A stretch of 64,000 nt of DNA from Candidatus Nanopelagicus hibericus (GTDB taxonomy: Bacteria > Actinomycetota > Actinomycetes > Nanopelagicales > Nanopelagicaceae), in assembly GCF_002288005.1 (NCBI RefSeq), contig NZ_CP016771.1:744001-808000 (forward strand), read 5' to 3'. A program made the translations under genes and the position numbers. The first letter of the stretch is position 1. Each line of letters starts with the position of its first letter. The notes under the pieces are model-generated. The model saw only the letters and a program-made list of their open reading frames with translations, had not been told where the DNA came from and made no database searches. Below are positions 51,968 through 61,874 of the stretch, piece by piece.

Positions 51968-53345
51968 TGTCGTAATTATTGGCGCCGGGCCTGCAGGTTT
52001 AAGTGCTGCACTATCTGCAGCTGCAGCCGGTGCGCCAGTTTTATTGCTAGACAATAATCCTAGATTAGGTGGGCAGTACTGGCGGACATTTACTGAAGAT
52101 ACTGATCGTGAGCGATCTCAGCACTTTGATTTAGATACAGGATTAATTTTAATGAATGCTGTTAAAGCTCGCAAAGATATAGAGGTCTGGTCGGGAGCAC
52201 AGATTTGGAGTGCTTCTCATCAGCAGGGTGTAAATACCTTAAGAGTTATTTATCAAGGTATTGAAAAGATTATTAATACCAAGAATCTAGTGATTTGTAC
52301 CGGTGCATATGATCGCACCTTGCCATTTCCAGGGTGGGATATTCCAGGAGTTATGACACCTGGTGGGGTTCAGTCACTCTTAAAAGGGCATGGGGTGCTT
52401 GCTGGTAAAAAAGTTGTAGTTGCGGGCAGTGGCCCATTTTTATTGCCGGTAGCAGCAGGTGTAATCAAATCTGGTGGAACAGTTCTTGAATTACTTGAAG
52501 CCAATAAATCCCGTCGTTGGTTACTTTCACCGTTAACATTGCTTGAAAATATCTCAAAAATTAAAGAAGCTTTCTACTATATAAAAATCATCAGTGAAGG
52601 CAAGCTCCGAGCCAGATTTGGCCAAGCTGTTGTTGCAGCCCACCGAGGAGATAATGGTGAGTTAAATTCAGTTGATATTGCAGTTATTAATCGGAATTTT
52701 AAAATAAAAAAGATTAGAAATGTTAAATGTGATGTGGCTGCAATTGGCTGGGGCTTTACCGCAGATACATCAATTGCCGGCGCCCTCGGATGTGAGCAGG
52801 TAATTGCTAAAGATGATGGCGTAGTAGTTTTAGTAAATGATGACCAGCAAACTTCGATCACAGGAGTATTCGCTGCTGGTGAAATAACTGGTATTGGCGG
52901 ATCTGAACTTTCGATGGCAGAGGGAGTAATTGCTGGGCTGGCAGCGGCAAAGTATGTAGGTTGTAATGTAAATATATTAAAAGCCCACCGCAAACGCCGA
53001 GCCAAGAAACAAAGATTTGCCGACGCATTGATCAAGTCATACCCAGTCAAATCGGGCTGGAAATCTTGGCTTAATGATCAAACAGTCATATGTCGATGCG
53101 AAGAGGTTGACTTATCGGATTTGAAACATGCAATCAAAGAGTTAGGGGCTACTGATTCACGAACTGCAAAATTACTAACAAGATGCGGAATGGGACTGTG
53201 CCAGGGCAGAGTATGTGGTAGATCAGTTGTTGATTTAGTTGCTGATGAAATCAAAATCTCACCTACTGATACCGACAGAATATCTGCGGTGAATAGGCCA
53301 ATTATTTCTCCAATTCCACTTGGCGTATTAGCAGCGGGTGAATAA
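51960..53345 (+). CDS. FAD/NAD(P)-binding large subunit of the hydroxyproline dehydrogenase
   Basis: A 461-aa two-dinucleotide-domain flavoprotein. FAD motif VVIIGAGPAGLSAALSA lies at residues 4-20, a second Rossmann motif VVVAGSGPFLLPVAAG near 152, and GVFAAGEITGIGGSELS near 300. The C-terminal BFD-like domain has VICRCEE and CGMGLCQGRVC, ligands for a further iron-sulfur cluster. This is the LhpE/OoxA/SoxA type subunit that passes electrons from the DAO subunit to the chain. Confidence 0.86.
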   Translation: MHNVVIIGAGPAGLSAALSAAAAGAPVLLLDNNPRLGGQYWRTFTEDTDRERSQHFDLDTGLILMNAVKARKDIEVWSGAQIWSASHQQGVNTLRVIYQGIEKIINTKNLVICTGAYDRTLPFPGWDIPGVMTPGGVQSLLKGHGVLAGKKVVVAGSGPFLLPVAAGVIKSGGTVLELLEANKSRRWLLSPLTLLENISKIKEAFYYIKIISEGKLRARFGQAVVAAHRGDNGELNSVDIAVINRNFKIKKIRNVKCDVAAIGWGFTADTSIAGALGCEQVIAKDDGVVVLVNDDQQTSITGVFAAGEITGIGGSELSMAEGVIAGLAAAKYVGCNVNILKAHRKRRAKKQRFADALIKSYPVKSGWKSWLNDQTVICRCEEVDLSDLKHAIKELGATDSRTAKLLTRCGMGLCQGRVCGRSVVDLVADEIKISPTDTDRISAVNRPIISPIPLGVLAAGE

Positions 53346-53354
53346 GATTTATCT

Positions 53355-54257
53355 ATGACAACTTCAAAGCCATGGCATGGAGTTTTAACCGCAACAGCGC
53401 TCCCCTTCAAAGCTGACCTTTCAATTGATTACGATAAATATGCTGAGCACATTAAATGGCAAGCGGCCAACGGAGTACATGGTGCGATTCCAAATGGCTC
53501 ACTTGGCGAGTACCAGGTATTAACGCCAGAGGAGCGAACCAAAGTATTAAAAACCGCACTTGATGCCGCGCCGGCTGGCTTCAATGTTGTTCCAGGTGTC
53601 GCCGCTTATGGAGCGAGTGAATCGCGAAGATGGACTGAGCAGGCAGCGCAAATGGGCGCAAAATGCGTAATGCTCTTGCCGCCAACCGCCTATCGAGCAA
53701 ATGATGAAGAGATCATCGCTCACTACAAAGAGGTGAGCAAGGTTGGATTACCAATAATTGCATATAACAATCCTTTTGATACCAAGGTTGATTTAACTCC
53801 ACAACTAGTTGGCAGAATCGCCGAAGCTGCTGAAAATGTGGTTGCAATTAAAGAGTTTTCAGGAGATGTGCGCAGAGTTTGGCAACTGCATCACTACGCT
53901 CCCCGAATTGAAGTATTAGTAGGTGCTGATGATGTTCTACTTGAGTTATCAACTGGTGGTGTAGTTGGTTGGATTGCTGGATTTCCCAACGCACTACCAA
54001 AAGAGTCAGTTGAACTTTATAATCTTTGTTTAGCTGGAAAGTACGCTGAGGCAAAGCCAATTTATGCAGCAGTGCATAATTTATTTCATTGGGATAGTAG
54101 AAAAGAGTTTATAGTAGCAATCAAAGTAGCCATGGATGCCGTAGGTCGCTATGGAGGACCAACCAGATTGCCTCGTCTGCCATTGCCAGCAGCAGATTTA
54201 GCACAACTAAACAAGGACATAAAACAAGTATTAGATTTCTATAAAAATAGAAAGTAA
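53355..54257 (+). CDS. DapA-family deaminase, likely pyrroline-4-hydroxy-2-carboxylate deaminase
   Basis: A 300-aa TIM-barrel of the dihydrodipicolinate synthase/N-acetylneuraminate lyase superfamily. Lys166 in VVAIKEFSGD forms the Schiff base, and Tyr137 in AYNNP is the catalytic Tyr. It is unlikely to be the lysine-pathway DapA. In this context it fits the LhpC-type enzyme converting pyrroline-4-hydroxy-2-carboxylate to 2-oxoglutarate semialdehyde and ammonia. The semialdehyde dehydrogenase needed next is not in the window. It starts 9 bases after the large dehydrogenase subunit. Confidence 0.85.
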   Translation: MTTSKPWHGVLTATALPFKADLSIDYDKYAEHIKWQAANGVHGAIPNGSLGEYQVLTPEERTKVLKTALDAAPAGFNVVPGVAAYGASESRRWTEQAAQMGAKCVMLLPPTAYRANDEEIIAHYKEVSKVGLPIIAYNNPFDTKVDLTPQLVGRIAEAAENVVAIKEFSGDVRRVWQLHHYAPRIEVLVGADDVLLELSTGGVVGWIAGFPNALPKESVELYNLCLAGKYAEAKPIYAAVHNLFHWDSRKEFIVAIKVAMDAVGRYGGPTRLPRLPLPAADLAQLNKDIKQVLDFYKNRK

Positions 54258-54261
54258 TTCA

Positions 54262-55266
54262 TTGAAAAATTCTTTGCGCACCGTTACGACGGTTGAATCG
54301 CATACTGAGGGTATGCCAACTAGGGTAGTAACTAGTGGTATTGATGAAATTCCTGGAAAAACAATGTTTGAAAAACGTTTGTATTTTATGCAGCATATGG
54401 ATCACCTGCGCCAGTGGTTAATGTATGAACCAAGGGGTCACCCGGCAATGAGCGGTGCAATTCTGCAAAAACCAACTAGATCAGATGCTGACTGGGGGGT
54501 GGTATTTATCGAGGTGTCAGGGTGTTTACCAATGTGTGGGCATGGAACTATTGGAGTTGCCACAGTTTTAGTTGAGAAGAGATTAGTGCAGGTAAATGAG
54601 CCAATTACAACTGTTCGGCTAGACACCCCTGCTGGCTTAGTAGTTGTTGATGTGCAAGTAAAAAATGGCAAAGCTGAAAAGGTCACTTTGACCAATGTGC
54701 CTTCGTTTTCATATCAAATTGACCAAATTGTTGATGTCCCTGGTTTTGGAAAAATTAAATACGATATGGCTTTCGGTGGAAATTTTTATGCCATCATTCC
54801 GGTCGACCGAATTGGAATTGAATTTAAACATGAAAATGGCGATAAGTTTCTCGCCGCTGGCTTGGCGGTAAGTGATGCAATAAATCAGCAAAATAGGCCT
54901 GTACATCCTGAAAATGCCGATATTGCAGTGTGCCACCATATTGATTTTATTTCACCAGGTAAAAATCCACTGCACTGGAAAAATGCCATGGCAATTCATC
55001 CTGGCTGGTTTGATAGATCTCCATGTGGAACTGGAACTAGTGCCAGACTGGCACAAATGGTTGCTCGAAATGAATTTAAAGATTCGGATGTTCTAATTAA
55101 TGAGTCTTGGATTGGCTCACAATTTGAAGGCAGAGTTAAAGAACATACAACTGTTGGTGGACTACCAGCAATTGTTCCTACCGTAACTGGTAGGGCTTGG
55201 GTAATGGGCGAAGCGACTTGGATGCTAGATCCGACAGATCCGTTTCCAAATGGTTTTATAGTTTAA
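54262..55266 (+). CDS. Proline racemase-family 4-hydroxyproline epimerase
   Basis: A 334-aa cofactor-independent epimerase. Both catalytic cysteines are present: Cys92 in MCGHGTIG and Cys255 in SPCGTGTSA. This distinguishes it from trans-3-hydroxyproline dehydratases, which have Thr at the second site. The predicted reaction is trans-4-hydroxy-L-proline to cis-4-hydroxy-D-proline, the entry step of the pathway encoded upstream. Proline racemase activity is the main alternative. The start is TTG at 54262. The stop overlaps the end of the convergent hflX gene by 4 bases. Confidence 0.87.
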   Translation: MKNSLRTVTTVESHTEGMPTRVVTSGIDEIPGKTMFEKRLYFMQHMDHLRQWLMYEPRGHPAMSGAILQKPTRSDADWGVVFIEVSGCLPMCGHGTIGVATVLVEKRLVQVNEPITTVRLDTPAGLVVVDVQVKNGKAEKVTLTNVPSFSYQIDQIVDVPGFGKIKYDMAFGGNFYAIIPVDRIGIEFKHENGDKFLAAGLAVSDAINQQNRPVHPENADIAVCHHIDFISPGKNPLHWKNAMAIHPGWFDRSPCGTGTSARLAQMVARNEFKDSDVLINESWIGSQFEGRVKEHTTVGGLPAIVPTVTGRAWVMGEATWMLDPTDPFPNGFIV

Positions 55267-56717
55267 GAATTAACCACTAGCATCTCAATTTTTCTAGCTA
55301 ATGCTCCCCCAACCATTGCATGTATTTTTGTTCCTTCTGGTAGATACTCTTCGGAAATAATCTCACCTTGTTCATGAATTAAACTCACCAAATCTCCCCG
55401 ATCAAATGGAATAACTGCATTGATTTCAACTTTTGGCTTAGGCAAGTGAGATTCAATGGCTTTAGTTAAAGCCGGAACTCCATAGCCAGTTCTAGCTGAA
55501 ATCGCGTAAGCATTACTCTCTTTTCGCAACAGCTCCATCAACACCTCAGGAGCTGCAATATCTGCTTTATTGACAGCAATAATCTCCATAATTTCACCGC
55601 CACCAATCTCGTTGATGACTTCACGCACCGCTCTTATTTGTTCAAATGGATCTGGGTGTGAACCATCTACCACATGCACGATTAAATCTGATTGTGAGAC
55701 CTCTTCAAGTGTTGATTTAAATGCCTCTACTAACTGATGCGGCAGATGGCGAACAAATCCAACGGTATCGGTGTAGGTATAAATACGTCCATCTTCACTT
55801 TGTGTCTTTCTGACAGTGGGATCTAAGGTTGCAAATAGCGCATTTTCAACAAGTACATCTGAACCAGTTAATCTATTTAATAAGGAGGATTTGCCAGCAT
55901 TTGTGTAGCCAGCAATAGCCACCGATGGGATATTTTTTCTTCTTCGCTCATTTCGCTTGGTATCACGCGAGGTTTTCATATCCTTAATATCACGCCGCAG
56001 TTTCGCCATTTTGTCATTAATTCTTCGACGATCAGTTTCAATCTTTGTTTCACCAGGGCCTCGTCCACCGATACCTCCTGCTTGGCGTGACAAAGATTCA
56101 CCCCAACCACGAAGTCTTGGCAACATATAAGACATCTGTGCCAGCTCAACTTGGGCTTTACCTTCTCTGCTTTTTGCATGCTGCGCAAAAATATCCAAAA
56201 TTAACGCAGTGCGATCAATAACTTTGACCTTTACTTTTTGTTCTAAAGTTCTAAGTTGTGCCGGTGATAACTCCCCATCGCAAACCACTGTATCTGCCCC
56301 AGTCGCAACAACTGCTTGCCTAACCTCTGCTACTTTTCCAGATCCAATGAAGGTGGCAGCATCAGGCTTATCTCTTCGTTGAATTAGCGCCTCCATTACC
56401 TGCGAGCCAGCAGTCTCTGCCAACGCAGCCAACTCTTTAATTGAATTATCGGCATCTTTTGATGTTCCCTCAGTCCAGACACCAACTAGTACAACTTTTT
56501 CAAGGCGTAATTGCCGGTACTCAGCATCCGAGACATCCTGTAATTCTGTAGACAATCCACTGACTCGCCGGAGTGCTTGCCGATCCTGTAAATCTTGATT
56601 ACTACTTTGTGGAGAATCTGCTAACTCGTAATCAGCAACAGCTTGAGCGTTTTCTCGAATTAAAGTGTCAATATCAATCTCTAAACCATCACCATTACCA
56701 ATTCCTTTATCACTCAC
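55263..56717 (-). CDS. hflX: Ribosome-associated GTPase HflX
   Basis: A 484-aa GTPase that splits stalled or stressed ribosomes. The N-terminal HflX domain contains DTVVCDGELSPAQLRTLE, a basic coiled coil (KMAKLRRDIKDMKTSRDTKR) follows, and the G domain has VAIAGYTNAGKSSLLNRL. An acidic N-terminal extension of about 70 residues is typical of actinobacterial forms. The GTG start overlaps the dapF stop by 4 bases. Confidence 0.96.
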   Translation of the reverse strand: MSDKGIGNGDGLEIDIDTLIRENAQAVADYELADSPQSSNQDLQDRQALRRVSGLSTELQDVSDAEYRQLRLEKVVLVGVWTEGTSKDADNSIKELAALAETAGSQVMEALIQRRDKPDAATFIGSGKVAEVRQAVVATGADTVVCDGELSPAQLRTLEQKVKVKVIDRTALILDIFAQHAKSREGKAQVELAQMSYMLPRLRGWGESLSRQAGGIGGRGPGETKIETDRRRINDKMAKLRRDIKDMKTSRDTKRNERRRKNIPSVAIAGYTNAGKSSLLNRLTGSDVLVENALFATLDPTVRKTQSEDGRIYTYTDTVGFVRHLPHQLVEAFKSTLEEVSQSDLIVHVVDGSHPDPFEQIRAVREVINEIGGGEIMEIIAVNKADIAAPEVLMELLRKESNAYAISARTGYGVPALTKAIESHLPKPKVEINAVIPFDRGDLVSLIHEQGEIISEEYLPEGTKIHAMVGGALARKIEMLVVNS

Positions 56718-57508
56718 AAATACTTATCCAATTCAATCTCTTTAATCAACTGCGCCGGGCCGGTTAAAGTTGCATTGCTATGACCATCAATTTCAACAAA
56801 TAAGCGCCCACCTGGTGGGTTAATCTCCCACTTAATTGGTAGTGATTTTCCGTTTTTGATAGTAGCTGCAAGTGCCACTGCGCAAGTTCCGGTACCACAA
56901 GATTGCGTCTCACCCACTCCGCGCTCATGCACCCGCATTTGAATTTTGTTACCTTCTAGGAATTTAACAAACTCAATATTTACACCCTCGGGATACTCGT
57001 CAGCGGGTGTAACGATTGGTGCTTGCCTCAAATCTCCAACTGAAGCTAAATCATCAACAAAAAACACAGCATGCGGATTTCCCATATCTATATTTAATCC
57101 AGTAAAAGTACTCCCATTAACAGATACAAAGACCTCTCCTGAAACCTGAGAAACTTGTCCCATATTTACTGAAATATCACCCGCCTCTGGCACTGACAAA
57201 AACTTTCGTCCGTCGCGAGTATTAATTGCATATATCCCACTGGGTTGGTGTCCGCGATCGGTTAAATATCGAGCCATCACCCGAATACCATTGCCGCACA
57301 TCTCAGCCACTGAACCATCGGCGTTGGCATAATCCATAAACCAAGCACCATCTTTTTTTACTATCTTAATTAAGCCATCACTACCAACACCATTCTTACG
57401 ATCACAAATACGTTTAATCTGCTCTGGCGTAAAAATAATTTCATCATTTTCATCAAAAACTAATACAAAATCATTATGCGTGCCATGACCGTAGGTGGCT
57501 TTTATCAT
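56714..57508 (-). CDS. dapF: Diaminopimelate epimerase
   Basis: A 264-aa epimerase converting LL- to meso-diaminopimelate for lysine and peptidoglycan. The two catalytic cysteines are Cys71 in EMCGNGIRV and Cys204 in QSCGTGTCAVA, and the N-terminal GHGTHNDFV is typical. It shares one base with the miaA stop (57508). The miaB-miaA-dapF-hflX order is standard in actinobacteria. Confidence 0.97.
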   Translation of the reverse strand: MIKATYGHGTHNDFVLVFDENDEIIFTPEQIKRICDRKNGVGSDGLIKIVKKDGAWFMDYANADGSVAEMCGNGIRVMARYLTDRGHQPSGIYAINTRDGRKFLSVPEAGDISVNMGQVSQVSGEVFVSVNGSTFTGLNIDMGNPHAVFFVDDLASVGDLRQAPIVTPADEYPEGVNIEFVKFLEGNKIQMRVHERGVGETQSCGTGTCAVALAATIKNGKSLPIKWEINPPGGRLFVEIDGHSNATLTGPAQLIKEIELDKYL

Positions 57509-58410
57509 TAATTAATACTAGCCAATACTTTTTCTAGCTGTACTTGCTTGGTTGCTGGTGCTAACCACTTAATTCGCTGATCTCGAGAAAACCAGGTTTC
57601 CTGCCTTCTGGCATAAGCACGAGTAACACGTTTTGTTTCAGTCTTTGCAAAATCTTCATCACACTCACCATTTAAAAAACTCATAATCTGGCTGTAGCCA
57701 AGCGCCATTTTGGCGGTGGTTGCTTGGGCTAAACCCTGATTCATCAATTGTAAAACCTCGCGGGCAAATCCCTTCGCCCACATTGCCTCAACCCGCATAT
57801 CAATTTTTTCATCCAGATTCACCCGATCAAGCACTAGACCAAACTGCTTGGCATTTGGATACTTACTACTTTCTTGCCTTGGCAGATTGGCGGTAAATGG
57901 TTTTCCAGTTAACTCAATCACCTCAAGTGCTCTGATAATCCGGCGAATATTCTCTTTTGGAATTGCAAGGGCTGCTGCTGGATCCAATTTTGATAATTTC
58001 TGATGCATCACATCATTGCCAACTTTTTCAGCTTCATCAGTAATTTGTTGACGAATTATTGGGTCAGTATCTGGAAAATTCAAATCATCTAATATCGATT
58101 TTATATACAAACCAGTACCACCAACAACCACCACATTTTTACCTGAGCTCACTAGATCATCGATTTTTTCTCTAGCTAAGTTTTGATACCAAGAAACATT
58201 AGCCTCATCTTTGATATCCAAAACATCAATTAGGTGATGGGGAACTCCTAAACGTTCTGCAATCGATAACTTTGCAGTTCCAATATCCATACCTTTGTAT
58301 ACCTGCATCGAATCAGCGTTGATAATCTCAGCATTTAGTTGCTGAGCTACTGCTACTGCTAAATCACTTTTTCCAGTTGCAGTTGCCCCGCAGATTATTA
58401 CTAAACTCAT
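57508..58410 (-). CDS. miaA: tRNA dimethylallyltransferase
   Basis: A 300-aa enzyme that adds a dimethylallyl group to N6 of A37 in tRNAs reading U-first codons. P-loop GATATGKSDLA lies at the N-terminus; NADSMQVYKGMDIGTAK and GGTGLYIKSIL follow. The real start is most likely the ATG at 58410, as the codon before it is a TTG without better context. It lies 4 bases after miaB, which carries out the next step on the same nucleotide. Confidence 0.96.
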   Translation of the reverse strand: MSLVIICGATATGKSDLAVAVAQQLNAEIINADSMQVYKGMDIGTAKLSIAERLGVPHHLIDVLDIKDEANVSWYQNLAREKIDDLVSSGKNVVVVGGTGLYIKSILDDLNFPDTDPIIRQQITDEAEKVGNDVMHQKLSKLDPAAALAIPKENIRRIIRALEVIELTGKPFTANLPRQESSKYPNAKQFGLVLDRVNLDEKIDMRVEAMWAKGFAREVLQLMNQGLAQATTAKMALGYSQIMSFLNGECDEDFAKTETKRVTRAYARRQETWFSRDQRIKWLAPATKQVQLEKVLASIN

Positions 58411-58414
58411 CAAG

Positions 58415-59851
58415 CTATAAAGATTTCAGCGCAGCTAAGGTTGGAATTCCCAATAAAATCTTTTTATCACCTTTTTCAGCCATCCAAGTGGCATGTGCAT
58501 CCCCACCCTTAGTTTTTTTCACATTAATTGGCGCCCCTGCAACAATGTGATTTGCAAAAGCTTGCACCACCTCAACTTCAACCAAATCACCTGCTCTGGC
58601 AGTTTGTGCTGAGTTATCAAAATGCGTCAATCTAAAATCTGCGCTGCGCCCGTTCATACGGTTTTGGTCAAGATCATGTCGCCCCTCATGCCCGGAAACA
58701 AGCAGTTCAATCCGCTTGCCAATTAACCGCTCATTCTCCTGCCTAGAAATTTCTTGTTGAATCTTATGCAACTGGTTATATCGATCAGCCATTACTTCAT
58801 CTGGAATCTGATCAGGCATAGTGGCCGCCGGAGTTCCTGGTCGCTTTGAATACTGAAAAGTGTAGGCAGCAGAAAATCTGACTTGCTTAACCAAATCAAT
58901 GGTTTGTGCAAAATCCTCATCACTTTCTCCTGGAAATCCAACAATTATGTCGGTGGTGATAGCTGCAGCGGGCATTGCTTTTCTCACCCGATCAATAATT
59001 CCGAAATACCTCTCCCGTCGATAAGACCTGCGCATAAGTTGTAAGACTTTGTCACTGCCTGATTGCAACGGCATATGAAGATGTGGCATAACATTTTTTG
59101 TCTGCGCCATTGCCTCAATTACATCATCGGTGAAATCTCTTGGATGAGGGGACATGAATCTAACTCGCTCTAAACCATCAACTTTTCCACACTCTTTAAG
59201 TAAGTTAGCAAAGGCTGATCGATCACCAAAATCAACTCCATAAGCATTAACATTTTGACCAAGTAAGGTAATCTCAATTACTCCTTGATCAACTAAGGAG
59301 TGCACCTCTTTCATAATCTGCGCCATTGGGCGATCTTTTTCAATTCCCCGTAGCTGTGGCACGATACAAAATGTGCAGGTGTTATTGCAGCCAACTGATA
59401 CTGAAACCCAGGCCGAAAAAGCTGAATCACGCTTTACCGGCAGTGTGGATGGGAAATGTTCTAGGGACTCTTTGATCTCAACTTGAGATGCCTCTTCAAT
59501 TCTTGCCCGCTCTAGCAATACTGGCAGAGAGCCTATGTTGTGAGTTCCAAAAACCACATCTACATAAGGGGCTCGTTTAATGATTGCATCTTGATCCTTT
59601 TGCGCCATGCAACCACCCACAGCAATTTGAAAGTTGGGATCACTTTTCTTACGAGGTGCTAAAAATGAGAGATTTCCGTAAAGTTTGTTATCTGCATTCT
59701 CTCTAACTGCGCAGGTATTAAAAACAACTAAGTCTGGTTGGGTATCAGCCAACGCTTGGGTGTAGCCAGCATCTAGTAGCAAACCCGCAATTCTCTCCGA
59801 ATCATGGACATTCATCTGGCAACCGTAGGTTTCAACTACAAATGTAGGCAT
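58415..59851 (-). CDS. miaB: tRNA-2-methylthio-N6-dimethylallyladenosine synthase
   Basis: A 478-aa radical SAM methylthiotransferase. The N-terminal UPF0004 cluster ligands are Cys11, Cys47 and Cys81, the radical SAM cluster CNNTCTFC uses Cys155, Cys159 and Cys162, and a TRAM domain occupies about 375-440. A C-terminal extension of about 40 residues ends the protein. Together with MiaA it makes ms2i6A37. RimO at the window end is its family relative, acting on S12. Confidence 0.97.
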   Translation of the reverse strand: MPTFVVETYGCQMNVHDSERIAGLLLDAGYTQALADTQPDLVVFNTCAVRENADNKLYGNLSFLAPRKKSDPNFQIAVGGCMAQKDQDAIIKRAPYVDVVFGTHNIGSLPVLLERARIEEASQVEIKESLEHFPSTLPVKRDSAFSAWVSVSVGCNNTCTFCIVPQLRGIEKDRPMAQIMKEVHSLVDQGVIEITLLGQNVNAYGVDFGDRSAFANLLKECGKVDGLERVRFMSPHPRDFTDDVIEAMAQTKNVMPHLHMPLQSGSDKVLQLMRRSYRRERYFGIIDRVRKAMPAAAITTDIIVGFPGESDEDFAQTIDLVKQVRFSAAYTFQYSKRPGTPAATMPDQIPDEVMADRYNQLHKIQQEISRQENERLIGKRIELLVSGHEGRHDLDQNRMNGRSADFRLTHFDNSAQTARAGDLVEVEVVQAFANHIVAGAPINVKKTKGGDAHATWMAEKGDKKILLGIPTLAALKSL

Positions 59852-59868
59852 GCGCCTAATTCTACTTG

Positions 59869-60357
59869 CTAATTACCGTCAGTTAACTCCCGCATAATTT
59901 TTGCGCAGATGCCATGGCCATATCCTTTACGGGCCAAAAGCCCAGAGATCCTTCGATAGATCACCTCTGGATCTAAATGGCGGATACTGTTGTATTTTCG
60001 CTGCGCCAACAAAAATGCTTGGTGGTACTCAGTTTCATCATCAATACTTTCAATCACCTCATTAATCACATCCTGTGATACACCTTTTCCACGCAGCTCA
60101 CCAGCAATCACCCGCTTACTTAGCTTCTTACTGCGTTGGCGAGACTCTGACCATAATTTGGCAAACTCAAGATCATTTAATAAACCCTGCAACTCCAGGG
60201 AATCTAAAACTGAGTTGGCAATCTCGCGGTCAATCCCACGTTTTAATAATTGCTTAAATAACTCATCCCTACTCTTTGCGCGAGGGGCAAGTGCGTATAA
60301 CGCAATTGACATCGCCTCGGAGTAGGGATCAGCTACTACCTCTTGAGATTTTTTCAA
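59869..60357 (-). CDS. recX: Regulatory protein RecX
   Basis: A 162-aa helical repeat protein that inhibits or modulates RecA filaments. Repeats of the RecX three-helix type are visible ([42 protein letters not shown]). The first start is TTG at 60357. A later ATG ([14 protein letters not shown]) is an alternative and neither has a strong ribosome-binding site. It lies 23 bases after recA and is probably co-induced with it. Confidence 0.92.
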   Translation of the reverse strand: MKKSQEVVADPYSEAMSIALYALAPRAKSRDELFKQLLKRGIDREIANSVLDSLELQGLLNDLEFAKLWSESRQRSKKLSKRVIAGELRGKGVSQDVINEVIESIDDETEYHQAFLLAQRKYNSIRHLDPEVIYRRISGLLARKGYGHGICAKIMRELTDGN

Positions 60358-60380
60358 GGTGTATTAATTGATTTTAAAGG

Positions 60381-61475
60381 TTAGAACTCAACATCAGCTG
60401 TTGCCTCATCAACCGCTGCAACTAGTGCAGGATCAACCTCGGCCGGCACATATGATGCGCGGATCTTCTTTTCAATCTCATTAGCAAGATCTGGATTATC
60501 AATTAAGAAAGCCCGGGCATTTTCTTTGCCCTGTCCTAGTTGATCACCCTCGTAGGTGAACCAAGCACCAGATTTCTTAACAATCTCAGCTTCAACACCA
60601 AGATCAATTAAGGATCCCTCACGGCTGATTCCAACACCATAAATGATGTCAAACTCTGCTTGCTTAAATGGTGGGGCAACCTTGTTTTTAACAATCTTGA
60701 CTCGAGTTCTATTACCAACCGCCTCTTGGCCATCCTTTAAGGTTTCAATTCGACGAACATCCATCCGAATTGAGGCGTAGAACTTAAGTGCCTTTCCACC
60801 AGTTGTAGTTTCAGGTGAACCAAAGAAGACACCAATTTTATCGCGCAACTGATTGATAAATATGGCGGTGGTCTTTGATTGGTGAAGTGCACCAGTCATT
60901 TTGCGAAGTGCTTGTGACATCAGACGAGCTTGTAGGCCCATATGGGAGTCACCCATCTCGCCTTCAATTTCAGCTCTTGGTACTAAAGCAGCAACTGAGT
61001 CGACTACGACAATATCAATTGCTCCTGATCTAACCAACATATCCATAATTTCAAGTGCTTGTTCACCAGTATCTGGCTGAGAAACCAACAGCGCATCAAT
61101 ATCAACGCCAAGTTTCTTTGCATACTCTGGATCAAGGGCGTGCTCAGCATCAATAAATGCTGCAATACCACCAGCTTTTTGGGCATTAGCAATTGCATGC
61201 AAAGCCACTGTGGTTTTACCTGATGATTCTGGGCCATAGATCTCAACAACACGGCCTCGTGGTAAGCCACCAACGCCGAGTGCGATATCTAATGCAACTG
61301 AGCCAGTTGGAATAACCTCCATGGCAACAGCTTTGCGATCTCCCATTTTCATTATCGATCCTTTACCGAACTGACGCTCGATTTGGGCAAGGGCGGTATC
61401 TAGGGATTTAGCACGATCACTAGATCGTTTATCTTCTTTCTTATCATCTTGTGGTTCTCTATTTGCAGAGGCCAT
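60381..61475 (-). CDS. recA: Recombinase RecA
   Basis: A 364-aa recombinase and SOS co-protease. Walker [14 protein letters not shown], the family core [34 protein letters not shown]-type L1 region, and [21 protein letters not shown] (L2) are intact. I start it at the ATG at 61475 (MASANREPQ), with AGGAAG ten bases upstream. The open frame extends 16 codons further to a TTG that lacks spacing for its Shine-Dalgarno. A LexA box and a roughly 150-base leader lie upstream. Confidence 0.97.
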   Translation of the reverse strand: MASANREPQDDKKEDKRSSDRAKSLDTALAQIERQFGKGSIMKMGDRKAVAMEVIPTGSVALDIALGVGGLPRGRVVEIYGPESSGKTTVALHAIANAQKAGGIAAFIDAEHALDPEYAKKLGVDIDALLVSQPDTGEQALEIMDMLVRSGAIDIVVVDSVAALVPRAEIEGEMGDSHMGLQARLMSQALRKMTGALHQSKTTAIFINQLRDKIGVFFGSPETTTGGKALKFYASIRMDVRRIETLKDGQEAVGNRTRVKIVKNKVAPPFKQAEFDIIYGVGISREGSLIDLGVEAEIVKKSGAWFTYEGDQLGQGKENARAFLIDNPDLANEIEKKIRASYVPAEVDPALVAAVDEATADVEF

Positions 61476-61577
61476 AGTTGATTTACTTCCTTTCATCTCC
61501 TTGACCAGCTCTAGGGATTTCAACTCCTAAGGCGAGGTCATATTGTTCGGTCCAGAAGGTACGGAAGCTCACTGACG

Positions 61578-61596
61578 GCTGGCACGAGGTGCCAGC
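61578..61596 (-). other. Perfect hairpin in the recA 5' leader
   Basis: GCTGGCAC-gag-GTGCCAGC is an 8-base perfect stem with a three-base loop, about 100 bases upstream of the recA ATG and inside the predicted leader. No T-run follows on the minus strand, so it is not a simple terminator. An effect on leader stability or recA translation is possible. Confidence 0.55.
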
Positions 61597-61629
61597 GGAA
61601 CTGTGGAACCGCTCTGGTTGGGCACGCTT

Positions 61630-61651
61630 ATTGTATCGAACAACTGTTCGA
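61630..61651 (-). promoter_or_regulatory. recA promoter with LexA (SOS) box
   Basis: TCGAACAACTGTTCGA (61636-61651, plus-strand reading) is a perfect match to the actinobacterial/Gram-positive LexA consensus TCGAAC-n4-GTTCGA. On the minus strand it is followed at once by TACAAT (61635-61630), a good -10 box, so LexA would occupy the -35/-10 spacer. Transcription would start near 61622, leaving a leader of about 147 bases before the recA ATG. Confidence 0.85.
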
Positions 61652-61679
61652 AAGGATAAAACTCGGTTAGGACACGCCG

Positions 61680-61871
61680 TTATTTGTATTTCTCAGGCAT
61701 CGAAGGGTTATGGCGAATAACCGCCCGCCAGATCTCATCTGGCTCCATACCAATCGCAATTGCATCATTAACACTGATTCCGCCCAGCTCGGAGTGGATG
61801 GTATCCCTGGCGTAGGTATCTGGATCTGGCAGGTACGCCGCCAATCGATTGCGCAGCTCGGAAATTCTCAT
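61680..61871 (-). CDS. DUF3046 protein
   Basis: A 63-aa actinobacterial protein of unknown function (MRISELRNRLAAYLP start; VNDAIAIGMEPDEIWRAVI core). It is almost always encoded just upstream of recA (Rv2738c in M. tuberculosis), as here. The recA promoter and LexA box lie 28 bases after its stop, so it is not part of the SOS transcript. Confidence 0.88.
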   Translation of the reverse strand: MRISELRNRLAAYLPDPDTYARDTIHSELGGISVNDAIAIGMEPDEIWRAVIRHNPSMPEKYK

Positions 61872-61874
61872 CTT

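Noticed and set aside
52577-53050. 157-aa minus-strand open frame inside the hydroxyproline dehydrogenase large subunit
   Set aside because: It is antisense to a well-supported FAD protein, Ser/Pro-rich without motifs, and has no ribosome-binding site.
61476-61523. Longer RecA starting at a TTG at 61523
   Set aside because: The added 16 residues lack RecA similarity, the AGGAG directly touches the TTG with no spacing, and the ATG at 61475 has a proper AGGAAG.
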